From Oxalobacteraceae bacterium (lineage in GTDB: Bacteria > Pseudomonadota > Gammaproteobacteria > Burkholderiales > Burkholderiaceae_D), in assembly GCA_947446335.1 (NCBI GenBank), contig CANFGA010000151.1, forward strand, positions 1-7,265: a stretch of DNA of 7,265 bases, written 5' to 3'. Shown here in pieces: positions 1-6,612 of the stretch. Positions within the stretch are counted from its first letter, which is position 1; each line of letters begins with the position of its first letter. The translations under genes and the position numbers were made by a program. The notes under the pieces are model-generated. The model was not told the origin of the DNA. It made no database searches and saw nothing but the letters and a program-made list of their open reading frames with translations.

Positions 1-156
1 CGTTTTTTGCCTAACTTGCAAAATCGTCGTATTTTTGTTGAGTCTGAAAACCGCTGGGTCTCCCTGCGTTTGTCCAACGCCGGTCTGCGCGTCATCGACA
101 AAGTCGGCATCGATGCCGTATTAGTCGACATGCGCGCTCGTGGCGAAAAAGTCTAA
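1..156 (+). CDS. rpmB: 50S ribosomal protein L28, C-terminal part
   Basis: Frame 1 is open from the window edge to a TAA and gives the last 51 residues of ribosomal protein L28 of the large subunit. The visible part has the typical L28 segments RFLPNLQNRRIFVESENR, then WVSLRLSNAGLRVIDKVG, ending in a basic RARGEKV tail. L28 is usually about 77 to 78 residues, so roughly the first third lies outside the window. rpmG follows 21 bases downstream on the same strand, the usual bacterial rpmB-rpmG pair, so the two are almost certainly co-transcribed and share the terminator after rpmG. The start and promoter cannot be seen. Confidence 0.97.
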   Translation, partial: RFLPNLQNRRIFVESENRWVSLRLSNAGLRVIDKVGIDAVLVDMRARGEKV

Positions 157-177
157 TTAGCAGAAAAAGGAGCTATC

Positions 178-345
178 ATGGCAAAATCAGGCCGCGACAA
201 AATCAAGTTGGAATCGACCGCCGGTACGGGTCATTTCTACACGACGACCAAAAACAAGCGCACCACGCCTGCGAAAATGGAGATCATGAAATTCGATCCC
301 AAAGTACGCAAGCACGTGACGTACAAAGAAACAAAGATCAAGTAA
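178..345 (+). CDS. rpmG: 50S ribosomal protein L33
   Basis: A 55-residue basic protein that reads as ribosomal protein L33 of the large subunit. It begins MAKSGRDKIKLESTAGTGHF, continues with YTTTKNKRTTPAKMEIMKFD and ends PKVRKHVTYKETKIK. The length equals that of typical proteobacterial L33. It has no cysteines, so it is the zinc-independent (C-minus) form rather than the CxxC zinc-ribbon form. The start is supported by a strong AAGGAG Shine-Dalgarno sequence a few bases upstream in the short gap after rpmB. An intrinsic terminator begins 27 bases after the stop. I see nothing unusual in the gene. Confidence 0.97.
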   Translation: MAKSGRDKIKLESTAGTGHFYTTTKNKRTTPAKMEIMKFDPKVRKHVTYKETKIK

Positions 346-372
346 TTCGATCTTTGCGGTATTGAAGAAGGA

Positions 373-397
373 GCCGTTCTGATGAACGGCTTTTTTT
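373..397 (+). terminator. Intrinsic terminator of rpmB-rpmG
   Basis: A perfect 7-bp inverted repeat, GCCGTTC and GAACGGC, surrounds a TGAT loop and is followed directly by seven T residues. It sits 27 bases past the rpmG stop, a textbook rho-independent terminator for the ribosomal protein transcript. Confidence 0.93.
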
Positions 398-450
398 ATG
401 CCTGAAGCTCTTCAAGCGGATCAAGCTGTACCCACCACAAAGCACGGGAC

Positions 451-484
451 AAAAAAAGGCCCCAATGACGAATGGGGCCTTTTC
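451..484 (-). terminator. Intrinsic terminator of the desaturase gene, possibly bidirectional
   Basis: An 8-bp stem (AGGCCCCA and TGGGGCCT) with an 8-base loop, followed on the minus strand by a run of seven T residues (seven A on the + strand at 451-457). It lies 36 bases past the desaturase stop. A TTTT tract also flanks the other side, so it could serve as a backup for + strand transcripts reading through the rpmG terminator. Convergent genes sharing such a junction are common. Confidence 0.88.
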
Positions 485-520
485 CAAACGCCGACAGCGC
501 CGGCTTGTCAAACCAGACAA

Positions 521-1729
521 TCAGGCATAGCTGCGCAGACGGAACGAGAACTCTTGCAGCGACTTGATCCCGGAAGCTTCGGCACGCGCACACCAATCCT
601 GCAACTGATGCAACAGCTGATCGCGGGTGAAGTGCGAACGCTCCCAGATCACGCCCAATTCGGCCCGCATCTGGTGCATCGTTTCGAGTGCCTTGCTGTG
701 CCGGAACAATTCCGTCAATTGCTGTTGTTGCGACCCTTCCAGCTTGCCTGGTTCGCGCTGCAACAGCTTGCGCGACGTTTTCAGGCACAGCGTACCCAAT
801 TCGGCCTTGCCTTGCAGATGCGCGGTTTCTTCTTTCCACGTGTGCTTGAGCGACTTCGCATATTTCGCCATCACGTCATAACGATTGGCGATCACCGATT
901 GCAAGGTATCGAAGTCGGGCACCAGCTTGCCCTGTGCAAACTTCGGCTCAGGGGCCAGCCGCTTGACCTTCGCCAAGCCCATTTTTTCAAGGATACAGAT
1001 ATACATCCAGCCGATATCGAACTCATACCATTTCGACGACAGCTTGGCCGAGGTCGCGAACGTGTGGTGATTGTTATGCAGCTCTTCGCCGCCGATCAAG
1101 ATACCAAAAGGAATGATGTTGGTTGCCGCGTCCGAGCAATCATAGTTGCGGTAGCCCCAGTAGTGGCCGATGCCATTGATGATGCCCGCTGCCGTGACTG
1201 GAATCCACATCATTTGCACCGCCCACACGGTGATGCCGATGGCGCCGAACAGCGCGATGTTAATGAACAAACACAGCACGATCCCTTGCCAGCTGAAGCG
1301 GGTGTAGATATTGCGCTCCATCCAGTCATCCGGCGTGCCGTGGCCATACTTTTCCATCGTTTCAAGATTTTTCGATTCGGCCCGGTACAACTCGGCGCCT
1401 TCGAACAGCACTTTCTTGATTCCGCGCGTGACCGGGCTGTGCGGATCTTCGGCGGTATCGCACTTGGCGTGGTGCTTGCGGTGGATTGCAGCCCATTCCT
1501 TGGTGACTTGGCCGGTGGTCAACCAGAGCCAGAAACGAAAGAAATGACTCGGGATCGCATGCAATTCAAGGGCGCGGTGCGCTTGATGCCGATGCAGGTA
1601 AATCGTCACGGCAACGATCGTGACATGGGTCACGATCAGCGTGTAAAAGAAGACTTCCCAACCTGCAAGACCCGTGATGCCTGTTGCCAAGAACTCAAGT
1701 ATTGCGTTTGAAACTGTACTTAAAATCAT
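521..1729 (-). CDS. Membrane fatty acid desaturase, DesA type (delta-9)
   Basis: A 402-residue integral membrane di-iron desaturase. The three histidine boxes that bind the iron pair are intact: HRHQAH at residues 46-51, HRKHH at 83-87 and HNNHH at 218-222. Hydrophobic segments lie near residues 24-45, 60-72, 148-170 and 173-190. From memory the protein is closest to the Pseudomonas aeruginosa DesA (PA0286) group, which introduces a delta-9 double bond into acyl chains of membrane lipids using electrons from a redox partner; none is encoded here. The start has a GGAG Shine-Dalgarno sequence a few bases upstream. The tail from about residue 296 to 402 is hydrophilic, helical-looking and outside the desaturase fold; it resembles part of ISL3-family transposases (see findings). 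A separate promoter and its own terminator suggest independent expression. Family assignment is secure; the exact substrate is inferred. Confidence 0.95.
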   Translation of the reverse strand: MILSTVSNAILEFLATGITGLAGWEVFFYTLIVTHVTIVAVTIYLHRHQAHRALELHAIPSHFFRFWLWLTTGQVTKEWAAIHRKHHAKCDTAEDPHSPVTRGIKKVLFEGAELYRAESKNLETMEKYGHGTPDDWMERNIYTRFSWQGIVLCLFINIALFGAIGITVWAVQMMWIPVTAAGIINGIGHYWGYRNYDCSDAATNIIPFGILIGGEELHNNHHTFATSAKLSSKWYEFDIGWMYICILEKMGLAKVKRLAPEPKFAQGKLVPDFDTLQSVIANRYDVMAKYAKSLKHTWKEETAHLQGKAELGTLCLKTSRKLLQREPGKLEGSQQQQLTELFRHSKALETMHQMRAELGVIWERSHFTRDQLLHQLQDWCARAEASGIKSLQEFSFRLRSYA

Positions 1730-1824
1730 TAATGCTCCAGAGTGGATGACGTGATTCCGGTCGCTCCTGCTGCTTTAGGTCCGATATACGGATTTTCGGC
1801 TTCTATTTTACGCTGATTTTGAAT

Positions 1825-1853
1825 TTTATCGACAAGCGATTGATGGCAGTCAA
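1825..1853 (-). promoter_or_regulatory. Predicted sigma70 promoter of the desaturase gene
   Basis: On the minus strand a -35 box TTGACT (5 of 6 to consensus, 1853-1848) is separated by exactly 17 bases from a -10 box GATAAA (4 of 6, 1830-1825). Initiation would be expected near 1818, leaving a leader of about 90 bases before the desaturase ATG. The -35 box overlaps the TGA stop of the upstream channel gene. This is a prediction from spacing and match only. Confidence 0.5.
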
Positions 1854-3187
1854 CGAGTTTCTGCGGCGTTGGGAGTGGGTGATGCATCGCAGACAATGGC
1901 AGCCGGGCCCAGGATGCGGATCTCGCGCTGCGGATAAGGCACCGCGATCTGGTGCGCTTGCAAAGCGCGCCAGATCGCGCGGTTGACATCGGAAGCCACC
2001 CCGCCGCGGCCATTTTCAGGGTCGTTGATCCAGAAACCCACTTCCAGTTCCAATCCATCGGCGCCAAAACGCAGCAACATGGCCATCGGCGATGGCGTCT
2101 CTGCCACGCGCTCGATACTCGATGCCGCCGTCTCCAACAGCCCCAACACCAGATCGAGATCGCTGTCGTAGGCGACCGAGATCTGGGTCGCGACCCGCAT
2201 CATCTTGTTCGACAGCGAATAGTTTTGCACCGCACCTGACACCAGCATTTCATTTGGCACCACCGACTCGACCCCGTCTCCCCCTTGCAGCACCGTATAG
2301 CGGGTGTTGATATGGGTGACTCGTCCGGCATACTTGTCGACCGAGATCATGTCGCCGATGCTCAAGCTACGGTCGAGCAAGATGATGAAGCCCGATACGT
2401 AATTGCTGGTGATTTTTTGCAAGCCCAGACCGAGGCCGACGCCGAGCGCGCCGCCAAACACCGACAACACCGTCAAATCGATGCCAACCAGCGACAAGCT
2501 CACCAGCAGCGAGACCAGGATCAGCACTGCGCGCGCCATGCGCGCCATCACCACGCGCAGCGATGAATGCAAGCCCTCCACGCGCATCAAGCGCTCTTCC
2601 AGCGCCGCGCCGGCCCACAGCGCCAGCATCAACAGCACCGCAACCGAGAAGATAGCCTGCAAAATCACCGCGATGCTGACCTGGTGGCGCCCCAGCGGCA
2701 GCGTCGTATTGTCCAGATAATGCAACAAGTCCGGCCACCAACCGGTGATATACAGCGCCACTCCCAGCCAGACCAGCGCAGCGAATATTTTTTCAAACGT
2801 GAGCATGACGACGCCGCCCTGCCCATGGCGGGCAAACACGCGGCGCAGCAGATAGAAACCGGCGCGGATGATGGCTAGCGAGCCGAACAGCGGCAATGCA
2901 ACGCCGAGCAAATGCACGCTTTGCCATTTTGCCAGGAAATGCTGGCCGAACGCCAACAACAGCACCACCATCAGCGGCGCCAGCACACGCACCAGGCTTT
3001 CGACGCCAAAACTGGCCGCAGATGACAGCAGATTGCGTTCGATCAGCCATGCGCGCAACAGACGCGCGAGCAGCCAACCGGTCGCAATACAGGCCAGCAG
3101 CACGCCGACTTGCCATAGCATGGCAGGATCGCGCATGCCCCCGGCGACATCGGACAAGAGATTAAGGAGCGGCACCTGTTGCGTCAT
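1850..3187 (-). CDS. MscS-family small-conductance mechanosensitive channel
   Basis: A 445-residue inner-membrane protein of the MscS family, which opens under membrane tension to release solutes after osmotic downshock. Hydrophobic helices lie near residues 24-47, 65-85, 93-116, 128-150, 170-196 and 218-236. The glycine- and alanine-rich pore helix (VFGGALGVGLGLGLQKITSN) is at about 243-262, followed by the MscS beta domain with SLSIGDMISV at 274-283 and VVPNEMLVSGAVQNYS at 309-324. The cytoplasmic alpha/beta domain ends with VPYPQREIRIL at 416-426. With more helices before the pore and 445 residues, it is longer than E. coli MscS (286) and belongs to a larger subgroup, so I give no symbol. 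The start has a GGGGTGA Shine-Dalgarno sequence. It lies 32 bases after the methyltransferase gene and is probably in its operon. Confidence 0.93.
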   Translation of the reverse strand: MTQQVPLLNLLSDVAGGMRDPAMLWQVGVLLACIATGWLLARLLRAWLIERNLLSSAASFGVESLVRVLAPLMVVLLLAFGQHFLAKWQSVHLLGVALPLFGSLAIIRAGFYLLRRVFARHGQGGVVMLTFEKIFAALVWLGVALYITGWWPDLLHYLDNTTLPLGRHQVSIAVILQAIFSVAVLLMLALWAGAALEERLMRVEGLHSSLRVVMARMARAVLILVSLLVSLSLVGIDLTVLSVFGGALGVGLGLGLQKITSNYVSGFIILLDRSLSIGDMISVDKYAGRVTHINTRYTVLQGGDGVESVVPNEMLVSGAVQNYSLSNKMMRVATQISVAYDSDLDLVLGLLETAASSIERVAETPSPMAMLLRFGADGLELEVGFWINDPENGRGGVASDVNRAIWRALQAHQIAVPYPQREIRILGPAAIVCDASPTPNAAETR

Positions 3188-3219
3188 CGATCATCACCCC
3201 GGATGCGCACTCGAGAAGC

Positions 3220-4542
3220 TCAGTCTGCCGATTCTTCCGCAGCCACTGGCGCAGCAGCATCGAGATCGGCCTTGGGCACCTTGACAACCACCTTGCGCTC
3301 GAACACGGCGGCAAAAAAGCCGTCGGTATGGTGCTTGTGCGGCAACAAGGCCAGGTAATCGCCCATTTCGAGTTCAATTTTTTGTTCGGCCAGCACTTGC
3401 GTCATCGGCAGCAGCGCGAAATCGGGATGGTCGAGCAGGAATTGCTCGGCCACTTGCTGATTTTCTTCGGAGAGCAAACTGCACGTGGCATACACCAGAC
3501 GTCCGCCGCCCTTTACCAGGCGCGCCGCACCGTTCAGAATCGCCGCTTGCTTGGCTTGCAGTTCGACGATCGATTGCGGCTGTTGACGCCATTTGACGTC
3601 GGGATTGCGGCGCAGCGTGCCCAGGCCGCTGCACGGCGCATCGACCAGCACGCGGTCGATCTTGCCAGCCAAGCGCTTGATCTTGGCATCGCGCTCGTGC
3701 GCGATCTGGACCGGATGCACGTTCGACAAGCCGCTGCGCGCCAGGCGCGGCTTGAGCTTGGCCAGGCGTTTTTCAGAGACGTCGAACGCATACAAACGAC
3801 CGGTGTTGCGCATCAACGCGCCCAGCGCCAGCGTCTTGCCGCCCGCGCCGGCACAGAAATCGACCACCATCTCGCCGCGCTTGGCGCCCACGATCTGCGA
3901 CAGCAACTGGCTGCCTTCGTCCTGCACCTCGATCGCACCGCTTTTGAACAGCGGCATGTTTTGCAGCGCCGGCTTTTGCAGCACGCGCAAACCGAGCGGT
4001 GCATACGGTGTCGGCGTGCTCAGCACCGGCGCTTCGGCCAGCGCCGTCATCACCTCTTCGCGTGTCGCCTTCAGCGAATTGACGCGCAAGTCGAGCGGCG
4101 CAGGCGCGTTCAGCGCGTCCGCCAGCAACAGCGTTTCCGCTTCGCCGTACTGCTCCACCAGCTTGTCGAACAACCATTTCGGCATGTTCGCGCGCATCGC
4201 AGGCGGCATCAGGTTGCGGTCGATCTGCGTGATGCGCGCCAGCCATTCGGTCTCTTCTTCGGTCAAGCCGCCCAGCGAATCGACGCCGACCGCTTCGGCC
4301 AGGCCCAGGATCGTCAGGCGCCGCATCGTCGGGCCGCTGCCCGCTTCGGCGAAATCGGTGAAGAACGATTTGTTGCGCAATACCGCATAAATTCCTTCGG
4401 CGACAGCGCCGCGCTCGCGCGAACCGAGGCGCGGGTGATCGCGAAAATAGCGCGACAGTGTCGAATCGGCAGGCGCCGTAAAACGCAAGATCTCGCGCAA
4501 CACTTCTTCAGCATTGGCAAGAATCGCTGGTGGCAATCTCAT
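3220..4542 (-). CDS. RsmB/NOP-family RNA (cytosine-5) methyltransferase
   Basis: A 440-residue SAM-dependent RNA m5C methyltransferase of the RsmB/Nol1/Nop2/Sun family. Residues 1 to about 120 are a helical N-terminal domain in the position of the NusB-like RNA-binding domain. The catalytic domain follows, with QDEGSQL at 207-213, the SAM loop DFCAGAGGKT at 228-237 and FDVSEKRL at 253-260. Motif IV DAPCSGLGTLRRNPDVKW (301-318) carries Cys304 and motif VI YATCS (351-355) carries Cys354; one cysteine attacks the base and the other releases the product. HTDGFFAAVF at 405-414 closes the core, and an Ala/Glu-rich tail ends the protein. The SAM loop and motif IV differ from E. coli RsmB as I recall it (CAAPGGKT and SATGVIRRHPDIKW), so it may be a paralogue acting on another RNA site; hence no symbol. 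The start lies 2 bases after the purN stop, with the Shine-Dalgarno AGGAA at the purN end, suggesting translational coupling. Confidence 0.92.
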   Translation of the reverse strand: MRLPPAILANAEEVLREILRFTAPADSTLSRYFRDHPRLGSRERGAVAEGIYAVLRNKSFFTDFAEAGSGPTMRRLTILGLAEAVGVDSLGGLTEEETEWLARITQIDRNLMPPAMRANMPKWLFDKLVEQYGEAETLLLADALNAPAPLDLRVNSLKATREEVMTALAEAPVLSTPTPYAPLGLRVLQKPALQNMPLFKSGAIEVQDEGSQLLSQIVGAKRGEMVVDFCAGAGGKTLALGALMRNTGRLYAFDVSEKRLAKLKPRLARSGLSNVHPVQIAHERDAKIKRLAGKIDRVLVDAPCSGLGTLRRNPDVKWRQQPQSIVELQAKQAAILNGAARLVKGGGRLVYATCSLLSEENQQVAEQFLLDHPDFALLPMTQVLAEQKIELEMGDYLALLPHKHHTDGFFAAVFERKVVVKVPKADLDAAAPVAAEESAD

Positions 4543-4544
4543 TG

Positions 4545-5171
4545 TTATTCCTGTGTAATTATTGGTTGTGTGTCCACGCGAACCGGGTTTGGCAACGTCG
4601 ACGATGGGGCTTCGAGCAAGGCGCGAATCGCGCGTGGATAAAGCAAGTGTTCCTGTACCAGCACGCGCGCGGCCAGCGTTGCTTCCGTATCGCCGGGCAA
4701 CACCGGGACCACGGCTTGCGCCACGGCCGGGCCATGATCGAGCTCGGCAGTGACAAAATGCACCGTCGCGCCGTGCTCGAGCACGCCGCTGGCCAGCGCC
4801 TGGCGGTGCGTGTGCAAGCCCGGAAAATTGGGCAGCAGCGATGGATGAATGTTGAGCATGCGCCCGGCGTAGTGCTCGACGAACGGCGCCGTCAAGATCC
4901 GCATGAAACCGGCCAGCAACACCAGATCGGGCGCAAAACCATCGATCACGCCTTGTAGTGCGGCATCGAAGTCGGCGCGCACCGGATGCTCGAGGCTGGC
5001 CACGACGGCCGTCGCTATTCCCTGCTGCGAAGCAAACTGCAATCCTTCGGCATCAGCGCGATTGCTGATGACGGCGACGATGCGCACTGGCCATTGCTCT
5101 GCAATGGCTGCGCGCACCAGCGCTTGCATGTTGCTGCCGCGTCCGGAAATGAGAATGACGATGTTTTTCAT
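4545..5171 (-). CDS. purN: Phosphoribosylglycinamide formyltransferase (GART)
   Basis: A 208-residue cytosolic enzyme that moves a formyl group from 10-formyltetrahydrofolate to GAR, the third step of purine synthesis. It has the phosphate loop ISGRGSNMQ (8-16), the folate-side LAGFMRIL (86-93), LNIHPSLLPNFPGLHTHRQA (106-125) and VHFVTAELDHGP (137-148). The catalytic triad known from E. coli PurN is present as Asn107, His109 and Asp145. The frame stays open upstream to an ATG at 5264, but I take the ATG at 5171 because MKNIVILISGRGSN matches the conserved PurN N-terminus and the extra 31 residues look unrelated. The Shine-Dalgarno sequence is weak (AGCAGG, somewhat distant). It leads the tight purN-methyltransferase-channel gene set. 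Length is normal for the family. Confidence 0.96.
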   Translation of the reverse strand: MKNIVILISGRGSNMQALVRAAIAEQWPVRIVAVISNRADAEGLQFASQQGIATAVVASLEHPVRADFDAALQGVIDGFAPDLVLLAGFMRILTAPFVEHYAGRMLNIHPSLLPNFPGLHTHRQALASGVLEHGATVHFVTAELDHGPAVAQAVVPVLPGDTEATLAARVLVQEHLLYPRAIRALLEAPSSTLPNPVRVDTQPIITQE

Positions 5172-5282
5172 GCGCGCATTGTACCTGCTGGAAGAGCGCT
5201 TGGGCGCCTGCAACCCAGGAAATCCAGTCCACTTTGCTGCATTGCAACATGAAACCGCAAGCAAGACGCGGGGGCCGACCTG

Positions 5283-5681
5283 TTACTCGAAGGAATAAAA
5301 GACGCGGAAAGCGACTTTCTTGTCAGCCCAATAGTCGGCCGCATCGCGAAACACATCGAGCAGGATTTCGCGCGCTTCCTTGTCGAATTTTTGCGTATTT
5401 GGCAACTGTTCCAGTACAACCAGAAAGCCCGGTTGCGGCCCGGCCTTGTACAAGGTATCGGTCAGGCACAGCCTCAACGCGTCGAAGTTCTTGCCACAAC
5501 TCTTGGGAAACAGGAATGATTCGGCGATGATCGCCAGCACTTGCTGCTTGGTCGCGCCAGCGAGGCAATGTGCATACAGGAAGTGCTGCCCAAGACGGCT
5601 CGCTTCATCCTGCAATTCTGTTACCCGGAATGCGCGGATGGACTGGACAAGGTTGCGCGGCACGGTTGTTAACAAACTCAT
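5283..5681 (-). CDS. Barstar-family protein (ribonuclease inhibitor fold)
   Basis: A 132-residue soluble protein with a barstar-like domain from about residue 33 to 131. The clearest signature is FPKSCGKNFDALRLCLTD at 58-75, which lines up with barstar PEYYGENLDALWDCLTG. GFLVVLEQL (85-93) fits the next strand, ILLDVFRDAADYW (106-118) the last helix, and VAFRVFYS (123-130) the final strand. Barstar of Bacillus amyloliquefaciens inhibits barnase by plugging its active site. Asp67 matches contact residue Asp35 and Asp113 stands at Glu76, but Leu71 replaces Asp39. The first 30 or so residues extend beyond barstar. No barnase-like nuclease is in the window. The start has GAGGG five bases upstream. 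The gene ends 111 bases before purN on the same strand; whether they are co-transcribed is unclear. The family call is fairly sure, the function unknown. Confidence 0.85.
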   Translation of the reverse strand: MSLLTTVPRNLVQSIRAFRVTELQDEASRLGQHFLYAHCLAGATKQQVLAIIAESFLFPKSCGKNFDALRLCLTDTLYKAGPQPGFLVVLEQLPNTQKFDKEAREILLDVFRDAADYWADKKVAFRVFYSFE

Positions 5682-6042
5682 TTTTCCCTCAAATCGACCT
5701 GTGATGTACGGATATGCTCAGCGATGTTTGCACATTCATCGACGCCGACGAATAGGCATTTCTCAGTGCCAATCTGACCCCATGTGCTTATTAGGGTAAC
5801 GTGTTGTAGTAAACGAATCAACCCGAATGTGACGGCAAACGCAAGATTTGTTAAAAACGGAAGGTTTCGACCAAATTTCGGGCACCAGCCATTAAAAGCG
5901 AGCCTCGGCAAGCCGGCAGCACTTGTTACAATTTGTTGCCTTGATGAGTGTTTTTTCGTGCAAAGCCAGATACCATGGAGGAACTCTGCAAAGAGTGCCT
6001 TCCGAACGACCAAACAAGCCTATTTATACACCGAGGTACCAA
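5682..6042. other. Divergent intergenic region, lower GC, no supported gene
   Basis: These 361 bases lie between the divergent barstar-like and glycine-zipper genes and must hold the promoters for both. Base composition is visibly more A+T-rich than the flanking genes. Frames running across it on both strands give no recognisable protein. I could not find a promoter pair of good match and spacing on either strand. A TCTGACCCCA stretch at 5773-5782 (TGGGGTCAGA on the minus strand) recalls a motif sometimes seen near REP-type elements, but a single copy proves nothing. Confidence 0.6.
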
Positions 6043-6555
6043 ATGAACTTGCAATTGAAATTGATGATATCGGCCCTGTTTTTTGGCGCATTGCCATTGG
6101 CTCAGGCTGTCGACTTCGAAGATACAGGCCGCGTCGTGCGCGTCACGCCCCAGGTCGAACAAGTGAACCACCCACGCCAGGAATGCCGCACCGAATACGT
6201 GCAGGTGCAACAACCGCAGCAGCGCAGCGCAGGCGGTGCCATCATCGGCGGCATCGCCGGTGCGCTGCTCGGCAACCAGGTCGGCGGCGGCTCGGGACGC
6301 GCCGTTGCCACCGCCGCAGGCGCGATCGGCGGCGCCCTCGTCGGCGACCGGGTCGATAACAACGGCAATCCGGTCGGCGGCACGCAAGAGCAAGCGGTGC
6401 GCCAATGCCGCACGGTCGACCATTGGGAGTCGCGCAACAACGGCTACGAAGTCACTTACGATTATCGCGGCCGTAACTACACCAGCATGATGGCGCAAGA
6501 TCCAGGCGAGCGCGTCAGACTGCGCGTGTCGGTCGAACCGCTGCGTCAGCAATAA
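6043..6555 (+). CDS. Exported glycine-zipper 2TM domain protein
   Basis: A 170-residue envelope protein. Residues 1-22 form a signal peptide (MNLQLKLMISALFFGALPLAQA) with a likely signal peptidase I site after AQA; no lipobox cysteine is present. Residues 63-101 are a glycine zipper of two hydrophobic stretches, GGAIIGGIAGALLG and AAGAIGGALVG, joined by a Gly/Ser-rich turn, as in the Rick_17kDa/glycine-zipper 2TM family associated with the outer membrane. The C-terminal half, with YEVTYDYRGRNYTSMM at 135-150 and RVRLRVSVEP at 157-166, looks like beta strands. Two cysteines, Cys48 and Cys122, flank the zipper and could form a disulfide in the periplasm. The ATG at 6043 is chosen over the upstream in-frame ATG at 5923 because it places the signal peptide at the N-terminus and has GAGGT six bases ahead. 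The precise role is unknown; family members are usually linked to envelope integrity. Confidence 0.9.
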   Translation: MNLQLKLMISALFFGALPLAQAVDFEDTGRVVRVTPQVEQVNHPRQECRTEYVQVQQPQQRSAGGAIIGGIAGALLGNQVGGGSGRAVATAAGAIGGALVGDRVDNNGNPVGGTQEQAVRQCRTVDHWESRNNGYEVTYDYRGRNYTSMMAQDPGERVRLRVSVEPLRQQ

Positions 6556-6572
6556 ACCGCAACACATACCAG

Positions 6573-6595
6573 CGGGCCACGCGCCTGCTGGCCCG
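6573..6595 (+). terminator. Possible hairpin terminator after the glycine-zipper gene
   Basis: A 7-bp GC-rich inverted repeat (CGGGCCA and TGGCCCG) with a 9-base loop, 17 bases past the stop codon. There is no T run after it, so it is either a weak terminator or just a stable RNA 3' end. Confidence 0.35.
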
Positions 6596-6612
6596 GCCAC
6601 CAGCACTTTCAC

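Noticed and set aside
398..1711. A 437-codon open frame on the + strand opposite the whole desaturase gene.
   Set aside because: The encoded sequence is rich in Arg, Gln and His with no domain, and starts right after a terminator. The opposite strand carries an unmistakable desaturase; this is an antisense shadow of GC-rich codon use.
3328..4641. A 437-codon open frame on the + strand opposite the methyltransferase gene.
   Set aside because: Arg/Gln/His-rich low-complexity translation with no recognisable motif, mirroring a clear RsmB/NOP gene.
5172..5190. TACAAT just before purN as a -10 box.
   Set aside because: There is no -35 match at 16 to 18 bases and it would give an almost leaderless transcript.
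5172..5264. An upstream in-frame ATG giving purN 31 extra N-terminal residues.
   Set aside because: The extension (beginning MLAVSCCNAAKWTG) is unlike PurN, and the conserved protein starts exactly at MKNIVILISG.
5678..6013. A 111-codon minus-strand frame across the divergent intergenic region, ending at the barstar-like start.
   Set aside because: No recognisable domain, no clear Shine-Dalgarno sequence, and its 5' part runs through the region just before the glycine-zipper gene. It is best explained as chance.
5923..6042. An upstream in-frame ATG giving the glycine-zipper protein 40 extra residues.
   Set aside because: It would bury the signal peptide inside the protein; the ATG at 6043 has a good Shine-Dalgarno sequence.
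5784..6359. A 191-codon + strand frame overlapping the start of the glycine-zipper gene.
   Set aside because: It turns into Arg-rich nonsense where it overlaps the real gene, which has a signal peptide, zipper motif and ribosome binding site in another frame.
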